64,000 nt of DNA from UBA710 sp051645705 (lineage in GTDB: Bacteria; Bacillota_I; Bacilli_A; Mycoplasmatales; Metamycoplasmataceae), in contig JBOFBU010000002.1 of assembly GCA_051645705.1 (NCBI GenBank), positions 620,001 through 684,000 on the forward strand, written 5' to 3'. Both the position numbers and the translations under genes were made by a program. The notes beneath the pieces were generated by a model. That model was not told the origin of the DNA. It worked only from the letters and a program-made list of their open reading frames with translations, and did not search any database. The stretch's first letter is position 1. Each line of letters starts with the position of its first letter. Of the stretch, positions 47,756 to 58,881 are shown piece by piece.

Positions 47756-48874
47756 ATGAAAAAAATAAAAGTTGCTATTGGCCTTTCAGGTGGAGTTGAT
47801 TCAGCTGTTACTGCATTATTACTTAAAAATGAAGGTTATGATGTTGTTGGTGTATTTATGCGAAATTGGGACTCATCATTAAATAATGATATTTTTGGTA
47901 ATAAAGATATTAACAATAAAAATTGTCCTCAAGAATTAGATTATAAAGATGCTCAAGAAACGGCAAAAATTTTAGGAATAGAAATAAAAAGAATTGATTT
48001 TATTAAAGAATATTGAGATGATGTTTTTTTAAATTTTATTGAAGAATATAAATTGGGTAGAACTCCTAATCCAGATATTAATTGTAATAAGTATATTAAA
48101 TTTGACAGACTTCTTAATTATGTAATTAATGAATTAAAATGTGATTTTTTAGCAACAGGTCATTATGTAAGAAAAATTGATAATTTACTTTATAAAGGAA
48201 TTGACAATTTAAAAGATCAATCATATTTTCTTGCTCAATTAAGTTTAGAACAAGTTTCTAAATCATTATTTCCTTTAGGAAATTATACTAAAAAGCAAGT
48301 TCGGCAAATAGCTGAAGAAGCCAAATTAAATGTTTCTCAAAAAAAAGATTCAACAGGAATTTGTTTTATAGGAGAAAGAAAATTTGATAAATTTTTAGAA
48401 AATTATATTCCCGCTCAACCAGGAGATATTGTTGATATTAAAACAAATAAAATTATTGGAAAACATAATGGTGTTATGTATTACACTATTGGTCAAAGAA
48501 AAGGATTAAATTTAGGAGGACTTGATCAACCTTATTTTTTAGTTGCCAAAAATATTGAAAAAAAAATATTATATGCAGCAGCTTCATCAGAGGAATCTTA
48601 CCTTTTATCTAATAAATTAAAAGCAACAAATTTAAATTTATTTACAAATGATTTTAATGAAAACAATTTATCAGCAAAATTTAGATATAGACAGGCTGAT
48701 ATAAAAGTTAAATTAAAAATATTAAATAATAATGAAATCGAAGTAACTTATGATCCTTTTCTTGCAATAACTCCAGGACAGCAAGTAGTTATTTATGAAG
48801 GTGATAAATTAATTGCAGGAGCAATTATTGATAAAATTTTTTGAAATGATAAAGAAATAAAATTAATTATTTAA
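47756..48874 (+). CDS. mnmA: tRNA-specific 2-thiouridylase
   Basis: A 372-residue enzyme that thiolates U34 of Lys, Glu and Gln tRNAs. The PP-loop is GLSGGVDSAVTA near residue 9. The catalytic cysteines are in PDINCNKYIKF and STGICFIGERKF, flanking the typical KDQSYFLAQL and GQRKGLNLGG motifs. UGA- and UGG-encoded Trp both occur. TATAAT ends 7 bases before the ATG. Its last 8 bases overlap the convergent pepF end. Confidence 0.96.
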
Positions 48875-50690
48875 TTAATTCTTTTCCTAGTTTTTCATAT
48901 AATTTTATTTTCTTTTCTAAGATTTTAAAAGCATCAGTATAAATATTGCTATCGTTTAAATCAATATTAGCTTTTTTAAGAGTATTAATTGGAAAATCAC
49001 TATTTCCCATCTTTAAAAATTTATTTATATAATTTTCAAGCTCTATCTTTCCTCCAGATTTATACTTTTGAAAGAAAGCATTAGCAACAATGAAACCAAT
49101 TGCATATTTATATACATAATATTCATAATAGAAATGAGGAATTATAACTGATTCAATTAATTCAATATCAGTTTTAAGATTATTATTTTTTTTAATGGCA
49201 TATTTTTGATAATTATTATTATATATTTCTTTTATTTGATCAAAAGTTGAAAATGATTGATTTTGATCTAAAAGATTATATAAATCATATTCGTAATTAG
49301 CTCAAATTGTTTGTCTTCTAACTGTTCCTTCAAAATCCTCAATAGCTTCAGAAAGTAATTTAAATTTAAATTTTTTTGATGTAGAATTATTAATTAAATA
49401 ATCTTGTAACATTAATTCATTAAATATAGAAGCAATTTCTGCAAGGAAAATAGGATATTGAGATAAATTATATGGTTGATTATTATCTGAATAATAAGAA
49501 TGCATTGAATGACCTATTTCATGAGCTAATGTTGAAACAGAACGCAATGTACCATCAAAATTCATTAATATATATTTTTTATTAAGACCATAAGAACCAC
49601 CAATTGAATAAGCCCCACTTCTTTTATTTTGAATAGGATAGTAATCTATTCATCTATTTTTATACATAGACTCAACTACTGATGAATATTCATTACCTAA
49701 AGGATAAAGAGATTTTAAAACAATATCTTGCATTTCTTCGATAGTATATTCTTCTTTAGATTTTAATAAAGGAACTTGAGAATCTCAAGGCTTATAAGCC
49801 TTTTTATAAATTTTTTCAAAAAAGCCTTTTTTTAATTTGAAGTATTTTTGAAATAAATAATTATTATCTTGTACATTTTTAAAAAGAATTTTTAATAAAT
49901 TTTGATCTACTTTATCACTATTTATTAAATAATCAATAGTAGTTTTATATTTTCTTTCTTTAGCTCAAACAGAAATATTTTTCATGTGTTCATAAAGAAC
50001 ATATGAAAAAGTATTTTTATGTTTAATGTAAGCTTTTTTTCAATTTATAAATGTAGATTTTCGAACTTCTTCATCTTTATTTTTTAATAACATCATTCTA
50101 TTTTGTAAAGTTATTTTTGTTTTTTTACCAGTAGATGAAACTGCATATCCATAATCAAGTTCTGTTTCAGATAATATTGAAAAAATCTTCTCTGTATTTA
50201 CTTCTGCTTTTGAAACTTTTATAATAAATTCTTCAATAGCATCACTTAATTTATGTTTCTTTTCTTCTAAAGAATTTAAAATATCTTTTTTATAATTAGC
50301 AAATTCTTTTAACTCTATTCATTCTCTTAATTTTTTCTCGTTCTTAAAATATAAATTTATTTCAGGACCAAGTCTTTTATTAAATTCATTAAGTCTAATA
50401 TATAAATCAGTTTGCAACTTATTAAATTTTTGATCTGCTATATTTATTGAAATATTATTAGATAAATAATTACTTATTTTGTTTCCTAAAATAAATAATT
50501 CTTCTCCTTCTTTTAAATATTTTAAATATGTTTTTGATGATTCATATTTTGATTCTTTAATCTCTATTTCTTTTTCTAAAAGAACAAAATATTTTTCAAT
50601 TAAATCCTCTATTTTTTCTTTTCCTAAAATATCTTCTAAATCGAACCTATATTTTTGAGGAATATCTTCATATTTTTTATATTTTTTCAT
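48867..50690 (-). CDS. pepF: Oligoendopeptidase F
   Basis: A 607-residue M3B metallopeptidase that degrades short peptides in the cytoplasm. The zinc motif HEIGHSMHSYY (HExxH) and the downstream ligand region FLAEIASIFNE are clear, near residues 385-410. The length fits the family (about 600). The start is ATG 50690 with AAGGA about 9 bases upstream. It is 11 bases after gpmI on the same strand, probably co-transcribed. UGA encodes Trp in several places. The 3' end overlaps mnmA by 8 bases. Confidence 0.95.
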
Positions 50691-50701
50691 TCAATTTTTC
50701 C

Positions 50702-52204
50702 TTATTTTTTAATCAATGATGATTCATTCATTTCTTTTGGAATCTTAACTCCTATATAATCTAAAATTGTAGGAGCAATATTTGCTAATTTTCCATCAGC
50801 TAATTTTATTTTTTTATCAGTTGTTATAAGCATAACTGGTGAGGTTGTATGCTTTGTAGCTGGATTATTATTTTCATCTTCAGTTATTTCAGCATTTCCA
50901 TGATCCGCTGTTATAAATACTGTTCCACCATCTTTTTCAACTTTATCAATTATTCTTCCAATTTGTTGATCTAAAACCTCAACAGCTTTAATTGTAGAAT
51001 TTAAATTTCCTGTATGACCAACCATATCTGGATTTGCATAATTCATAATTATAAAATCAAAATCATCCATAATCATTAACAGTTTATCAGTTATTTCTTT
51101 AGCCGACATTTGAGGAGCATCAGCGTATGATTGAACTTTTAATGAAGGAATCATAATTCTTTCTGAATTAGAATAAACAATATCATTTCCACCATCCATA
51201 AAAAAAGTTACATGAGCATATTTTTGTGTTTCAGCAATTCTTAATTGTTTTAAACCAGCATCAGAAATAACTTTTCCAATAGGATTTAAAATTTTCATTT
51301 CTTCAAAAGCAATAGAAGAATTAATTCCTTCATATTTCATCATTGAAACAAATTTAGAAATTTTAACTTCTTTTTTCGGTTTAAAATCATAAAGATCAGA
51401 ATTTATAAATAAATGTGAAAGTTGTCTAGCTCTATCTGGTCTAAAATTAAAAAATATAATTGAATCTCCATCTTTTACAAATTGAGCATTTGGATTAATG
51501 GCTGGTTTTAAAAACTCATCACTTCTTCCATCTTTATATTCATTTTCTACATATTCTATTGAATCTGTAAAATGATTTTCTGAAATTCCTAAAATAGCAT
51601 TATAACCTTGTTCAACTCGATCAAACATTTTATCTCTATCCATTGAAAAAAATCTTCCAGAAATAGAAGCTATTTTATAATTATATTTCTTTGTTATTTT
51701 TTCTAGCTTTTCAAGGGAAGCAATAATTGATTTTGGAGCAACATCTCTTCCATCTCCAAAAACATGAACAGAAACATTTTTAACGCCATTTTCATGAGCC
51801 ATATCTAATAAATTAAATAAGTGTTCTTCTAGTGAATGAACACCCCCAGCTGATAAAAGACCAATTAAATGCAATACTTTATTATTTTTATTTACATCAT
51901 TAATAGCTTCTAAAAAAAATTTATTCTTTTTAAAGTCTCCATCTTTTAATGCTTTACCTATTAATGATAATCCGGTATAAACAACTTGTCCGGCCCCTAT
52001 ATTTAAATGACCTACTTCAGAATTACCCATTTGTCCTTCAGGAAGTCCTACAAATTCTCCTGATGCTTGAATTAATGAATGTGGATATTCATTAAATAAC
52101 TTTTTAAAAGTTGGTGTATTTGCTAAATTAAAAGCATTTCCTTGATTTTCTTTTCTTAGTCCAAGACCATCAATTACTATTAATACGGTTGGTTTTTTAT
52201 TCAT
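50702..52204 (-). CDS. gpmI: 2,3-bisphosphoglycerate-independent phosphoglycerate mutase
   Basis: A 500-residue glycolytic enzyme that interconverts 3- and 2-phosphoglycerate, of the alkaline-phosphatase superfamily. The N-terminal metal site is IVIDGLG and the catalytic Ser is in GQMGNSEVGHLNIGAG near residue 62. The C-terminal metal site is FIIMNYANPDMVGHTG and VFITADHGNAE. It contains no Trp codon. The ribosome binding site is AAGGA. It sits between grpE and pepF on the minus strand. Glycolysis is the main energy source in such organisms. Confidence 0.97.
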   Translation of the reverse strand: MNKKPTVLIVIDGLGLRKENQGNAFNLANTPTFKKLFNEYPHSLIQASGEFVGLPEGQMGNSEVGHLNIGAGQVVYTGLSLIGKALKDGDFKKNKFFLEAINDVNKNNKVLHLIGLLSAGGVHSLEEHLFNLLDMAHENGVKNVSVHVFGDGRDVAPKSIIASLEKLEKITKKYNYKIASISGRFFSMDRDKMFDRVEQGYNAILGISENHFTDSIEYVENEYKDGRSDEFLKPAINPNAQFVKDGDSIIFFNFRPDRARQLSHLFINSDLYDFKPKKEVKISKFVSMMKYEGINSSIAFEEMKILNPIGKVISDAGLKQLRIAETQKYAHVTFFMDGGNDIVYSNSERIMIPSLKVQSYADAPQMSAKEITDKLLMIMDDFDFIIMNYANPDMVGHTGNLNSTIKAVEVLDQQIGRIIDKVEKDGGTVFITADHGNAEITEDENNNPATKHTTSPVMLITTDKKIKLADGKLANIAPTILDYIGVKIPKEMNESSLIKK

Positions 52205-52217
52205 AACTTAATTCCTT

Positions 52218-53144
52218 CTATTTCTTTTCACAAACTACTACAAAAGCTGGTTTAATTACTCTACCATTTAATTCGTAACCTTTTGTTTTAACTTCTATTA
52301 TTTGATTTTCTTCAAAATCATTTGATTTTTCTAATTCAAAAATATGGTGAAGTTCAGGATTGAATTCACTTCCTAATTTTGGATTAATTTCTTTAATTCC
52401 AAAATCATCTAAAACATTAAAAATTTGATTTGTTAATAATTTAAAACCTTTTGTATATTGTTGAACTTCATCGCTACCTTTAGTAGAACCAAAATTAATT
52501 GCATTTTCTAAATTTAATAATGGTGAAATTAATTCTTCTATAAATTTTTGTAACGAATATTTTTTAGCTTCTTCAATTGCATTTTTAGCTTTTGTAGCTT
52601 CTAAATATTGAACTTCTTCTATTTTATTTTTTGTTTTATTTTCTACTTCTTGCATTTTTAATTTAAAAGTATCTTCAAGTGCTTTATATTCTTTAGTTAA
52701 TGAATTATTTTTTTCTTTAAGAAGATCAATTTCTTTATTTAATTTTGATATATCTTTTTTTGAATTTTTATTTTTCATTGAAAAAGAAAGTTCTTCTTTA
52801 TTAATTTCTTCATTATTTTGATTTGAATTATTTGAATTATTATCATTAGATGATTTTTGATTTTCTTTTTGTTTTAATATAGTCATTGTTAAAATATATT
52901 CATTATTGTCATTTTTAAGTTTTGCTTCATTTTGTAAATTAAATTTTATTGAAATAATTTTATCATCTGGAATTTCTTTTCCAATAATTAAATTAGAAAG
53001 ATTAGAAACTATAAAATCTTTATTTTCTTTCCCTACAACAAAATTTTCATATTTTGAATTTTCAATAATTTCACCATTTAAAGTTAATACATAATCAAAA
53101 TCTAAAATATCATTTTCTTTTATTCTTTTATTATTTGTTTTCAT
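52218..53144 (-). CDS. grpE: GrpE nucleotide exchange factor with an N-terminal FKBP/trigger-factor-PPIase-like extension
   Basis: A 308-residue protein. The last 170 or so residues are GrpE: a long coiled coil (about 120-195), then ALENAINFG... and the beta head ending HIFELEKSNDFEENQIIEVKTKGYELNGRVIKPAFVVV. GrpE releases ADP from DnaK. The first 90 or so residues (NDILDFDYVLTLNGEIIENS... LSNLIIGKEIPDDKIISIKF... YILTMTIL) follow the layout of the trigger-factor PPIase domain (FKBP fold). An Asn/Ser/Lys linker joins the parts. The usual GrpE is about 180-220 residues. TATAAT lies 8 bases upstream of the ATG. Confidence 0.9.
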   Translation of the reverse strand: MKTNNKRIKENDILDFDYVLTLNGEIIENSKYENFVVGKENKDFIVSNLSNLIIGKEIPDDKIISIKFNLQNEAKLKNDNNEYILTMTILKQKENQKSSNDNNSNNSNQNNEEINKEELSFSMKNKNSKKDISKLNKEIDLLKEKNNSLTKEYKALEDTFKLKMQEVENKTKNKIEEVQYLEATKAKNAIEEAKKYSLQKFIEELISPLLNLENAINFGSTKGSDEVQQYTKGFKLLTNQIFNVLDDFGIKEINPKLGSEFNPELHHIFELEKSNDFEENQIIEVKTKGYELNGRVIKPAFVVVCEKK

Positions 53145-53189
53145 ATTTAATTATTATATACAAAATTAAATATATATTATAATTAACAT

Positions 53190-54020
53190 GTGAAATTAAT
53201 ATTAGCAGGAACGCCAGAAATTTCTTATGAAGTTTTTAAAAATATAATAGTTAAAAATGAAGTTGTAGCAATTATTTGTCAACCAGATAAAGAAATGGGA
53301 AGAGGAAAAAAAATTTCTCCTCAACCAGTTAAAAAATTAGCCGAAGAATTTAATATTCTTCTTCTACAACCAAATAAAATTATTGATATATATGACTTTC
53401 TTAAAAACACAGATTTTGATATATTTTTAACGTTAGCTTATGGTCAATATATACCAGAAAAAATCTTAAACTTAGAAGGAAAGAAATTTATTAATATCCA
53501 TTGTTCTTTATTGCCTAAATATAGAGGTTCAGCACCAATTCAAAGAGCCATTATGAATAATGAAAAAGTAACTGGTATTTCATTAATATATATGATTAAT
53601 AAAATGGATGCTGGAAATATAATTTTTAAAAAAGAAATATCTATTGATAATTTAGAAACTTCTGGATCATTATTTTTGAAAATGACAAAAGAAATTAATT
53701 TATTAATTAATGATTGAATAATTAATTTTTACAATAATAATTTTAAAGAAGAAATACAAAATGAAGAACTAGTTTCTCTTGCTCCAAAACTTTCAAAAGA
53801 AGAAGCATTTTTAGAAAAAGATGATTCAATTAAAATGATTAATAAAGTAAGAGCTTTTAATCCCAATCCAGGTTGTTATATTTTTCAAAATGATAAAAGA
53901 ATTAAAATTTTTAATTTAGGATATGAAGATAAGAAAAACTCTCTTAAAATAGAATCACTAGATAAACCACTTTTTGCTTATGAATTTCAATTCGAAGGAA
54001 AGAAAAAAAGAACAATTTAA
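53190..54020 (+). CDS. fmt: Methionyl-tRNA formyltransferase
   Basis: A 276-residue enzyme that formylates initiator Met-tRNA. Features: LILAGTPEISYEVFKNI at the N-terminus, the catalytic core NIHCSLLPKYRGSAPIQRAI with HxSLLPKxRG near residue 108, and YMINKMDAGNI. It is shorter than the usual 310 or so residues because the C-terminal domain is reduced. The start is GTG 53190, since the overlapping ATG is in another frame; TATAAT ends 6 bases before it. It is divergent from grpE. Confidence 0.95.
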
Positions 54021-54061
54021 AATTATTCTTTTTTTATTTTTATTAAAAATTAAATAAATAA

Positions 54062-55009
54062 TTAAGCAATAGCTTTTTTAGCTTTTTGGATAACTTCTTT
54101 TAATGTTTTAACAGATTGATCAAAATGTTTTTGTTCATCAGCATTTAAAGGAATTTCAACAATACTTTCTATTCCATCAATTCCTATAATTGCAGGAACT
54201 CCTGTATATACATCTTTATTTTTAAATTCACCATTTAAAAATGCTCCTACTGGAATAACGTTTTTAGTATCTTTTAAAATGTTTTCACAAATATTTGCTA
54301 AACATACACCGATTCCGTAAAAAGTTGCTCTTTTTCTTTCAATAATTTCATATGCTTTTTTTCAAACACTTTCATGAATAGATGGGTATTTTTTAGGATC
54401 AATTTTTCCTTCTTTTTCAAAAGCACTAAGAGGTTTTCCATTAACTGAAACAGATGAAAATACTGAAATTGAAGAATCACCATGTTCACCTAAAACATAT
54501 GCAATTATAGATTGGGGAGAGATATTAAGTTCAGTTGATAAAGCTCTTTTTAATCTTGCTGAATCAAGTGATGTTCCTGAACTTATAACTTTTGATTTAT
54601 CAAATCCTGTTACTTCTTGATAAATATATGTTAAAACATCAACTGGATTTGATGCTATTACTGTTATTCCGTTAAAACCTGACTTTTTAATATTTAATGC
54701 AATGTCTTTCATTATTAATGCATTACCTTCAACCATATTAAGTCTTGTTTCTCCAGGTAATTGTGGTCTTCCTGCAGTAATTACAATAATATCTGCATCT
54801 TTACAATCATTATATGTTGCTTTAAAAACGTTAAATGGTCATGCAGAAAAAGCGATTCCATCTTCAAAATCTAATACTTGTCCTTCGGCATTTTTCTCAT
54901 TAACATCAATAATTCCGTATTCATTAGCAATGTCTCTATTCATTGCTGAATACATAAATGAAGTTCCTACAGCTCCCGCTCCTACTAAAATAATCTTTCT
55001 TTTTTTCAT
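54062..55009 (-). CDS. ldh: L-lactate dehydrogenase
   Basis: A 315-residue NAD-dependent enzyme that reduces pyruvate to lactate. The Rossmann motif is ILVGAGAVGTSFMY near residue 7. The specificity loop is GRPQLPGETRL with Gln at the position that selects lactate over malate. Then follow SGTSLDSARLK and the catalytic His in LGEHGDSS. The ribosome binding site is AAGGAG. It converges on fmt with 41 bases between. Two UGA-encoded Trp are seen. Confidence 0.96.
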
Positions 55010-55108
55010 AAATCTCCTTATATTTTTTTATTTTAAATTATATTACTTTATAAAATATTAAAAACATAATAATTTTTTTGTATAATAAAATAATTAAATC
55101 ACAAAAAT

Positions 55109-55194
55109 GCCCGAGTGATGAAATGGTAGACATAGGGGACTTAAAATCCCCAGGCCGTATGGCCGTGCTGGTTCAAGTCCAGTCTCGGGCACCA
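55109..55194 (+). tRNA. tRNA-Leu (anticodon UAA)
   Basis: An 86-base class II tRNA with a long variable arm: acceptor GCCCGAG/CTCGGGC, anticodon stem GGGGA/TCCCC, loop CTTAAAA, TTCAAGT T-loop, discriminator A and an encoded CCA. Confidence 0.96.
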
Positions 55195-55313
55195 TATATA
55201 ATTTTATTTATACCAATTAATTTCTTATTTTTTATTAAATATTTCTTATTTTTTTTATTATATATATATAATAATTATAAACAAATTATTTATACATTAT
55301 ATTTAGGGGATTT

Positions 55314-56627
55314 ATGAAAAAAACAAATGTAGAACCAGAATATTCAAAATATTCAGCTATTTGATTTATTAATGATAGTGGACAAAAAGAATGAAAAGTA
55401 ATTGAAGATAAAAAAACTTGATATAGAAAATTTCCTACTCAAGCAGAAGCTATTGACTATTTTAAAGCTCTAAAAAAAGCTGCAACCTTAAGAGTTCAAT
55501 CATCAAATAGTAAAGCATTTGGTAAAACAATAATGTCAAAAATGGCTTATGATGAATTTACAACTATAGAAAATTTTGATAAAGCATATACTAATAAAAA
55601 TAAAGAAGTTGAAAAAAAAGCCCCTGAAAAAAAAGTTCCTGAAAAAAAAGTTCCTGAAAAAAAAGTTCCTGAAAAAAAAGTAGCTAAAAAAGAAGAAGTT
55701 AAGAAAGTTAAAAAAGCTTCTCCAAAAAAAGTAGCTAAAAAAGAAGAAGCTAAAAAAGAAGTTACACAACCGATTGAAAAAGAAGTTACACAACCGATTG
55801 AAAAAGAAGTTAAAGAAGTAAACAATAATAATTTTGATTTTAGTTATACTCAAATTCTTGATGATTTATTAGTTAACCAAACAAGTTCAAAAATTGAAGC
55901 TCCAAAAAATGAAAATGAAGAAAATATGTTTGAATCTCAAATTATTGATTTATCTTCAAATGATAATTTATCATCATCAACAAATACATCACTTTTTGAT
56001 TTAGAAAATATTAATTCAATGAATGTTCAAGATAATAATTTAAATTTTTCTCAAAAAGAAGAAAATGCAATGGAAGATGTTGTTAATCATGTTGTTGAAA
56101 ATACTGTTAATAAAATTAATGATCAAGAATTAACTAATGAAGATTTTTTTCAACTTTTAAATGATCATGATATTAAAAAAGATCCTATTGAAGAACCTAT
56201 TTTATTTGAAGAACGTAATAATGTAGAAAATATTCCGAGTGAGATTTTAGAAAAAGAAAAAACTATTGAAACTGATTTAAAAAGTTTGCCAGTTAATGAA
56301 TTCGTAGCGTTTTCTGAAGAAGCAACAGAACCAATAATTGCTAAAAGCAATTCAATGGATAATATTATTGGAAAAAAAGAAGAAATAAATATTGGTAATG
56401 ATGAAAATATATTACCAACTAAAAACCATTCAACAGATAAAATAAAAGAAGTTTTAGAAAAAGATAATATTTTATTAGTAAATAATCAAAATGATTTAAT
56501 TACTGAAGAAAAAAATAAAAAAATAAAATCAAAAATTTCTATTTATGTTGTTATTATTATTTTCTCTTCAATAATATTAATAGCAAGTATAGCAATATTT
56601 ATTTTATTTTTATTATCGATATTATAA
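55314..56627 (+). CDS. DUF2188-like protein with lysine-rich tandem repeats and a C-terminal membrane helix
   Basis: 437 residues in four parts. An N-terminal DUF2188-like domain (about 14-65: AIWFINDSGQKEWKV... FPTQAEAIDYFKALKK) is followed by a Lys/Pro/Glu repeat zone (about 100-165) with PEKKV units and two VTQPIEKE units. Then comes a long acidic Asn/Glu/Asp-rich region without clear fold, and one C-terminal membrane helix (about 412-435, IYVVIIIFSSIILIASIAIF). There is no signal peptide, so the bulk is probably cytoplasmic and tail-anchored. The start is ATG 55314 with AGGGGA upstream. It is 27 bases before the c-di-AMP synthase gene, so they may share a transcript. The function is unknown. 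Confidence 0.75.
55618..55690 (+). repeat. 15-base tandem repeat with A8 tracts inside the coding region
   Basis: The unit CCTGAAAAAAAAGTT occurs about four times in a row, encoding PEKKV. Each unit carries a run of eight A. A second repeat, 24 bases encoding VTQPIEKE, occurs twice at about 55760-55807. Such tracts are prone to slippage or unit gain and loss. Confidence 0.85.
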
Positions 56628-56654
56628 AATTTAAATATTAAAAAGGAGGCATGA

Positions 56655-57263
56655 ATGAATTTTTTATCTAATTTTACTAATAATGATATTATATTTTTAA
56701 TATTAATATCACTGATATTGGGCATAGTAATAATGTGTTTTGTTATCCTTTTAATTCCTTTTATTGTTAATTTTAAAAAGAAATTTACAAATAAAAAAAC
56801 AACTAATTCATTAGAAATTTCTTCAAAAATAAGATTGATTTATCAATTAAAAGAATCTGTTGAATATCTTTCAAAAACAAAAACTGGAGCAATTATCACT
56901 ATTGAAAATAATGATAATATTGAAAATTTAAGAACAGATGGAATTAAAATAAATGCAAGTATTTCTTCTTCGTTAATAATTTCGATTTTTAATAAAAAAT
57001 CACCTCTTCATGATGGAGCAATTATTATAAAAGATAACAAAATTGTTTATGCAGCAACATATTTTAAAATAACTAAAAAATCAATAAATAATAAATATGG
57101 AGCTAGACATAGAGCAGCTATGGGTATAAGTGAAATATGTGATGCTACAACAATAGTTGTTTCAGAAGAAACAGGATTTATTACAATAGCAAAAAATGCA
57201 ATTTTTTACCCAGTTGAAATTTCTAATTTTCAAGAAAAATTAATTTCATTTATTAATGATTAA
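56655..57263 (+). CDS. cdaA: Diadenylate cyclase (c-di-AMP synthase)
   Basis: A 202-residue protein with one N-terminal membrane helix (about 10-38) and a DAC domain. The two catalytic motifs are clear: LHDGAIII (DGA) near residue 117 and GARHRAAMGISE (RHR) near residue 153. It joins two ATP into c-di-AMP, which controls potassium and osmotic balance. It has one helix instead of the three of Bacillus CdaA, as in other mycoplasma CdaM-type enzymes. The ribosome binding site is AAAGGAGG. It is followed by mgtE. Confidence 0.93.
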   Translation: MNFLSNFTNNDIIFLILISLILGIVIMCFVILLIPFIVNFKKKFTNKKTTNSLEISSKIRLIYQLKESVEYLSKTKTGAIITIENNDNIENLRTDGIKINASISSSLIISIFNKKSPLHDGAIIIKDNKIVYAATYFKITKKSINNKYGARHRAAMGISEICDATTIVVSEETGFITIAKNAIFYPVEISNFQEKLISFIND

Positions 57264-57296
57264 AATCTAAATTTATAACTAAAAAGGAGCTTTATT

Positions 57297-58715
57297 ATGG
57301 AAACAAATATGACAGAAGTAATGCTTCTTATTAAAGAAAAGAAAATATTAAAAATAAGAGAATTAATTTCTTCATTTACAATAACTGAAAAAATCGATTT
57401 TTTTAATGAACTTTATAATAATTCAATTCCAGATGCAATATTATTTTTTAGATTTTTAGAAATTGATACATCTTCAGAAATTTTTTCTTATTTAGATGAA
57501 GAAATGCAAAAAGAAATTATTTCAAATTTAACAAAAAAAGAAATTTCTGAAATTATTAATGAATTATATACAGATGAAGTAGCGGATATTATTGATGAAT
57601 TACCAAGTGATGTATCATCAATAATTCTTTCATCTGTAGATGTTAGTACAAGAAAAAAAATAAATGAAATTCTTAAATATAAAGAAAACCAAATTGGTTC
57701 TATAATGTCTGTTGATATTATTTTATTAAATTATAAAGAAACCAATAAGCAAGCTCTTGAAAAAATAAAGGCAAAAAGAAAACAATCAGAGATATCTCAA
57801 ATTTTTTTCGTAGTTGATAGCAAGAAAAGATTTCTTGGATATGTACATTTTGAGGATATAGTTTTTTCTAATTCTAGATCTTTAGTTCAAAAAAATATGA
57901 AACCAGCCTCAACTCTTAATACAAATCAAGATAAAGAAGAAGCATCACATATTTTTGCAAATGAACATTTATCTGTTCTTCCAGTAGTTGATTCTAAAGG
58001 TGTTGTTTTAGGAATGTTAACACATGATGATATGATAGATATTTTAAATATTGAAGCTACTGAAGATATCTATAAAAATGTTGGGATTATGGCAGATGAA
58101 GATGAAATATCTATTCCTTATGTTAAAAGAAGTATTCTATCAATTATAAAATCAAGATTATTTTGATTAGTTATTTTAATGATTTCCTCAACTTTTTCTC
58201 AAATAATAATAGAACAATTTACTGAACTTGCTACAAACCAATTTGCTAATGCAAGTTTATCAACAATTATAGTTTCTCTTATTCCTGTTATTTCAGGTGT
58301 TGCTGGTAATTCCGGTTCTCAGTCAGCAACAACGGTTACAAGATCGATAGCATTAGGCGAGACTGTCAAGGTTAAATATTCAAAAATTATTCTTAAAGAA
58401 TCATTAGTTGGTTTTTATATAGGAAGTGCTCTTATGGTAACTAATTTTTTAAGATTACTTATTTATTTTTCAATTACAGGAGATATTGTAAAAGAACCAG
58501 AACAAATTTCAATGATTTCCTTCGCTTCTTCATTAGCTCTTTTAATAGCCGTTCTTTTATCAAAAGTAGCGGGATCTTCTATTCCCTTACTTGCATCAAG
58601 ATTTAAAAAGGATCCAGCCGTATTATCTTCTCCTATTTTAACAACATCAATCGATGCTCTTTCTACTCTTATTTTCTTTTCGATTGCAATATTATTTTTG
58701 AGTTTTATTATATAA
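57297..58715 (+). CDS. mgtE: Magnesium transporter MgtE
   Basis: A 472-residue Mg2+ channel. The cytoplasmic N domain (about 1-130, with the DEVADIIDELPSD motif) is followed by two CBS domains (IGSIMSVDIILLNYKETNKQALEKI, SVLPVVDSKGVVLGMLTHDDM) and five membrane helices, including SGVAGNSGSQSATTVTRSIALGE, the pore-lining segment. One UGA encodes Trp just before helix 1. The ribosome binding site is AAGGAG. It may be co-transcribed with cdaA. Its last bases form part of a direct repeat with 62961-62977. Confidence 0.95.
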
Positions 58716-58822
58716 TTAATATATCTATAATGGAGTAGTACTCAAGTGGCCGAAGAGGCGTCCCTGCTAAGGATGTAGGGGGAGTAATCCCCGCGGAGGT
58801 TCGAATCCTCTCTGCTCCGCCA
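58704..58822 (+). repeat. Left copy of a 119-base direct repeat (tRNA-Ser plus 28 bases upstream)
   Basis: The first 17 bases (58704-58720) are identical to 62961-62977. After 11 unlike bases the 91-base tRNA-Ser follows, with three differences. The identical upstream 17 bases include the mgtE stop codon. The right copy is at 62961-63079. Confidence 0.8.
58732..58822 (+). tRNA. tRNA-Ser (anticodon GCU), copy 1
   Basis: A 91-base class II tRNA: acceptor GGAGTAG/CTGCTCC, anticodon stem CGTCC/GGATG, loop CTGCTAA, long variable arm GGGGGAGTAATCCCC, TTCGAAT T-loop, G plus encoded CCA. It reads AGU/AGC serine codons. It lies 16 bases after mgtE. Confidence 0.96.
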
Positions 58823-58881
58823 TTTTTTATTGAATTTATTAAATTAATAAACTGATAAAAAATGTATTTATTTTTTAATTT

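Noticed and set aside
55536..55853. Minus-strand frames rich in Phe over the lysine repeat
   Set aside because: They are shadows of the A-rich repeat region in the 55314 gene.
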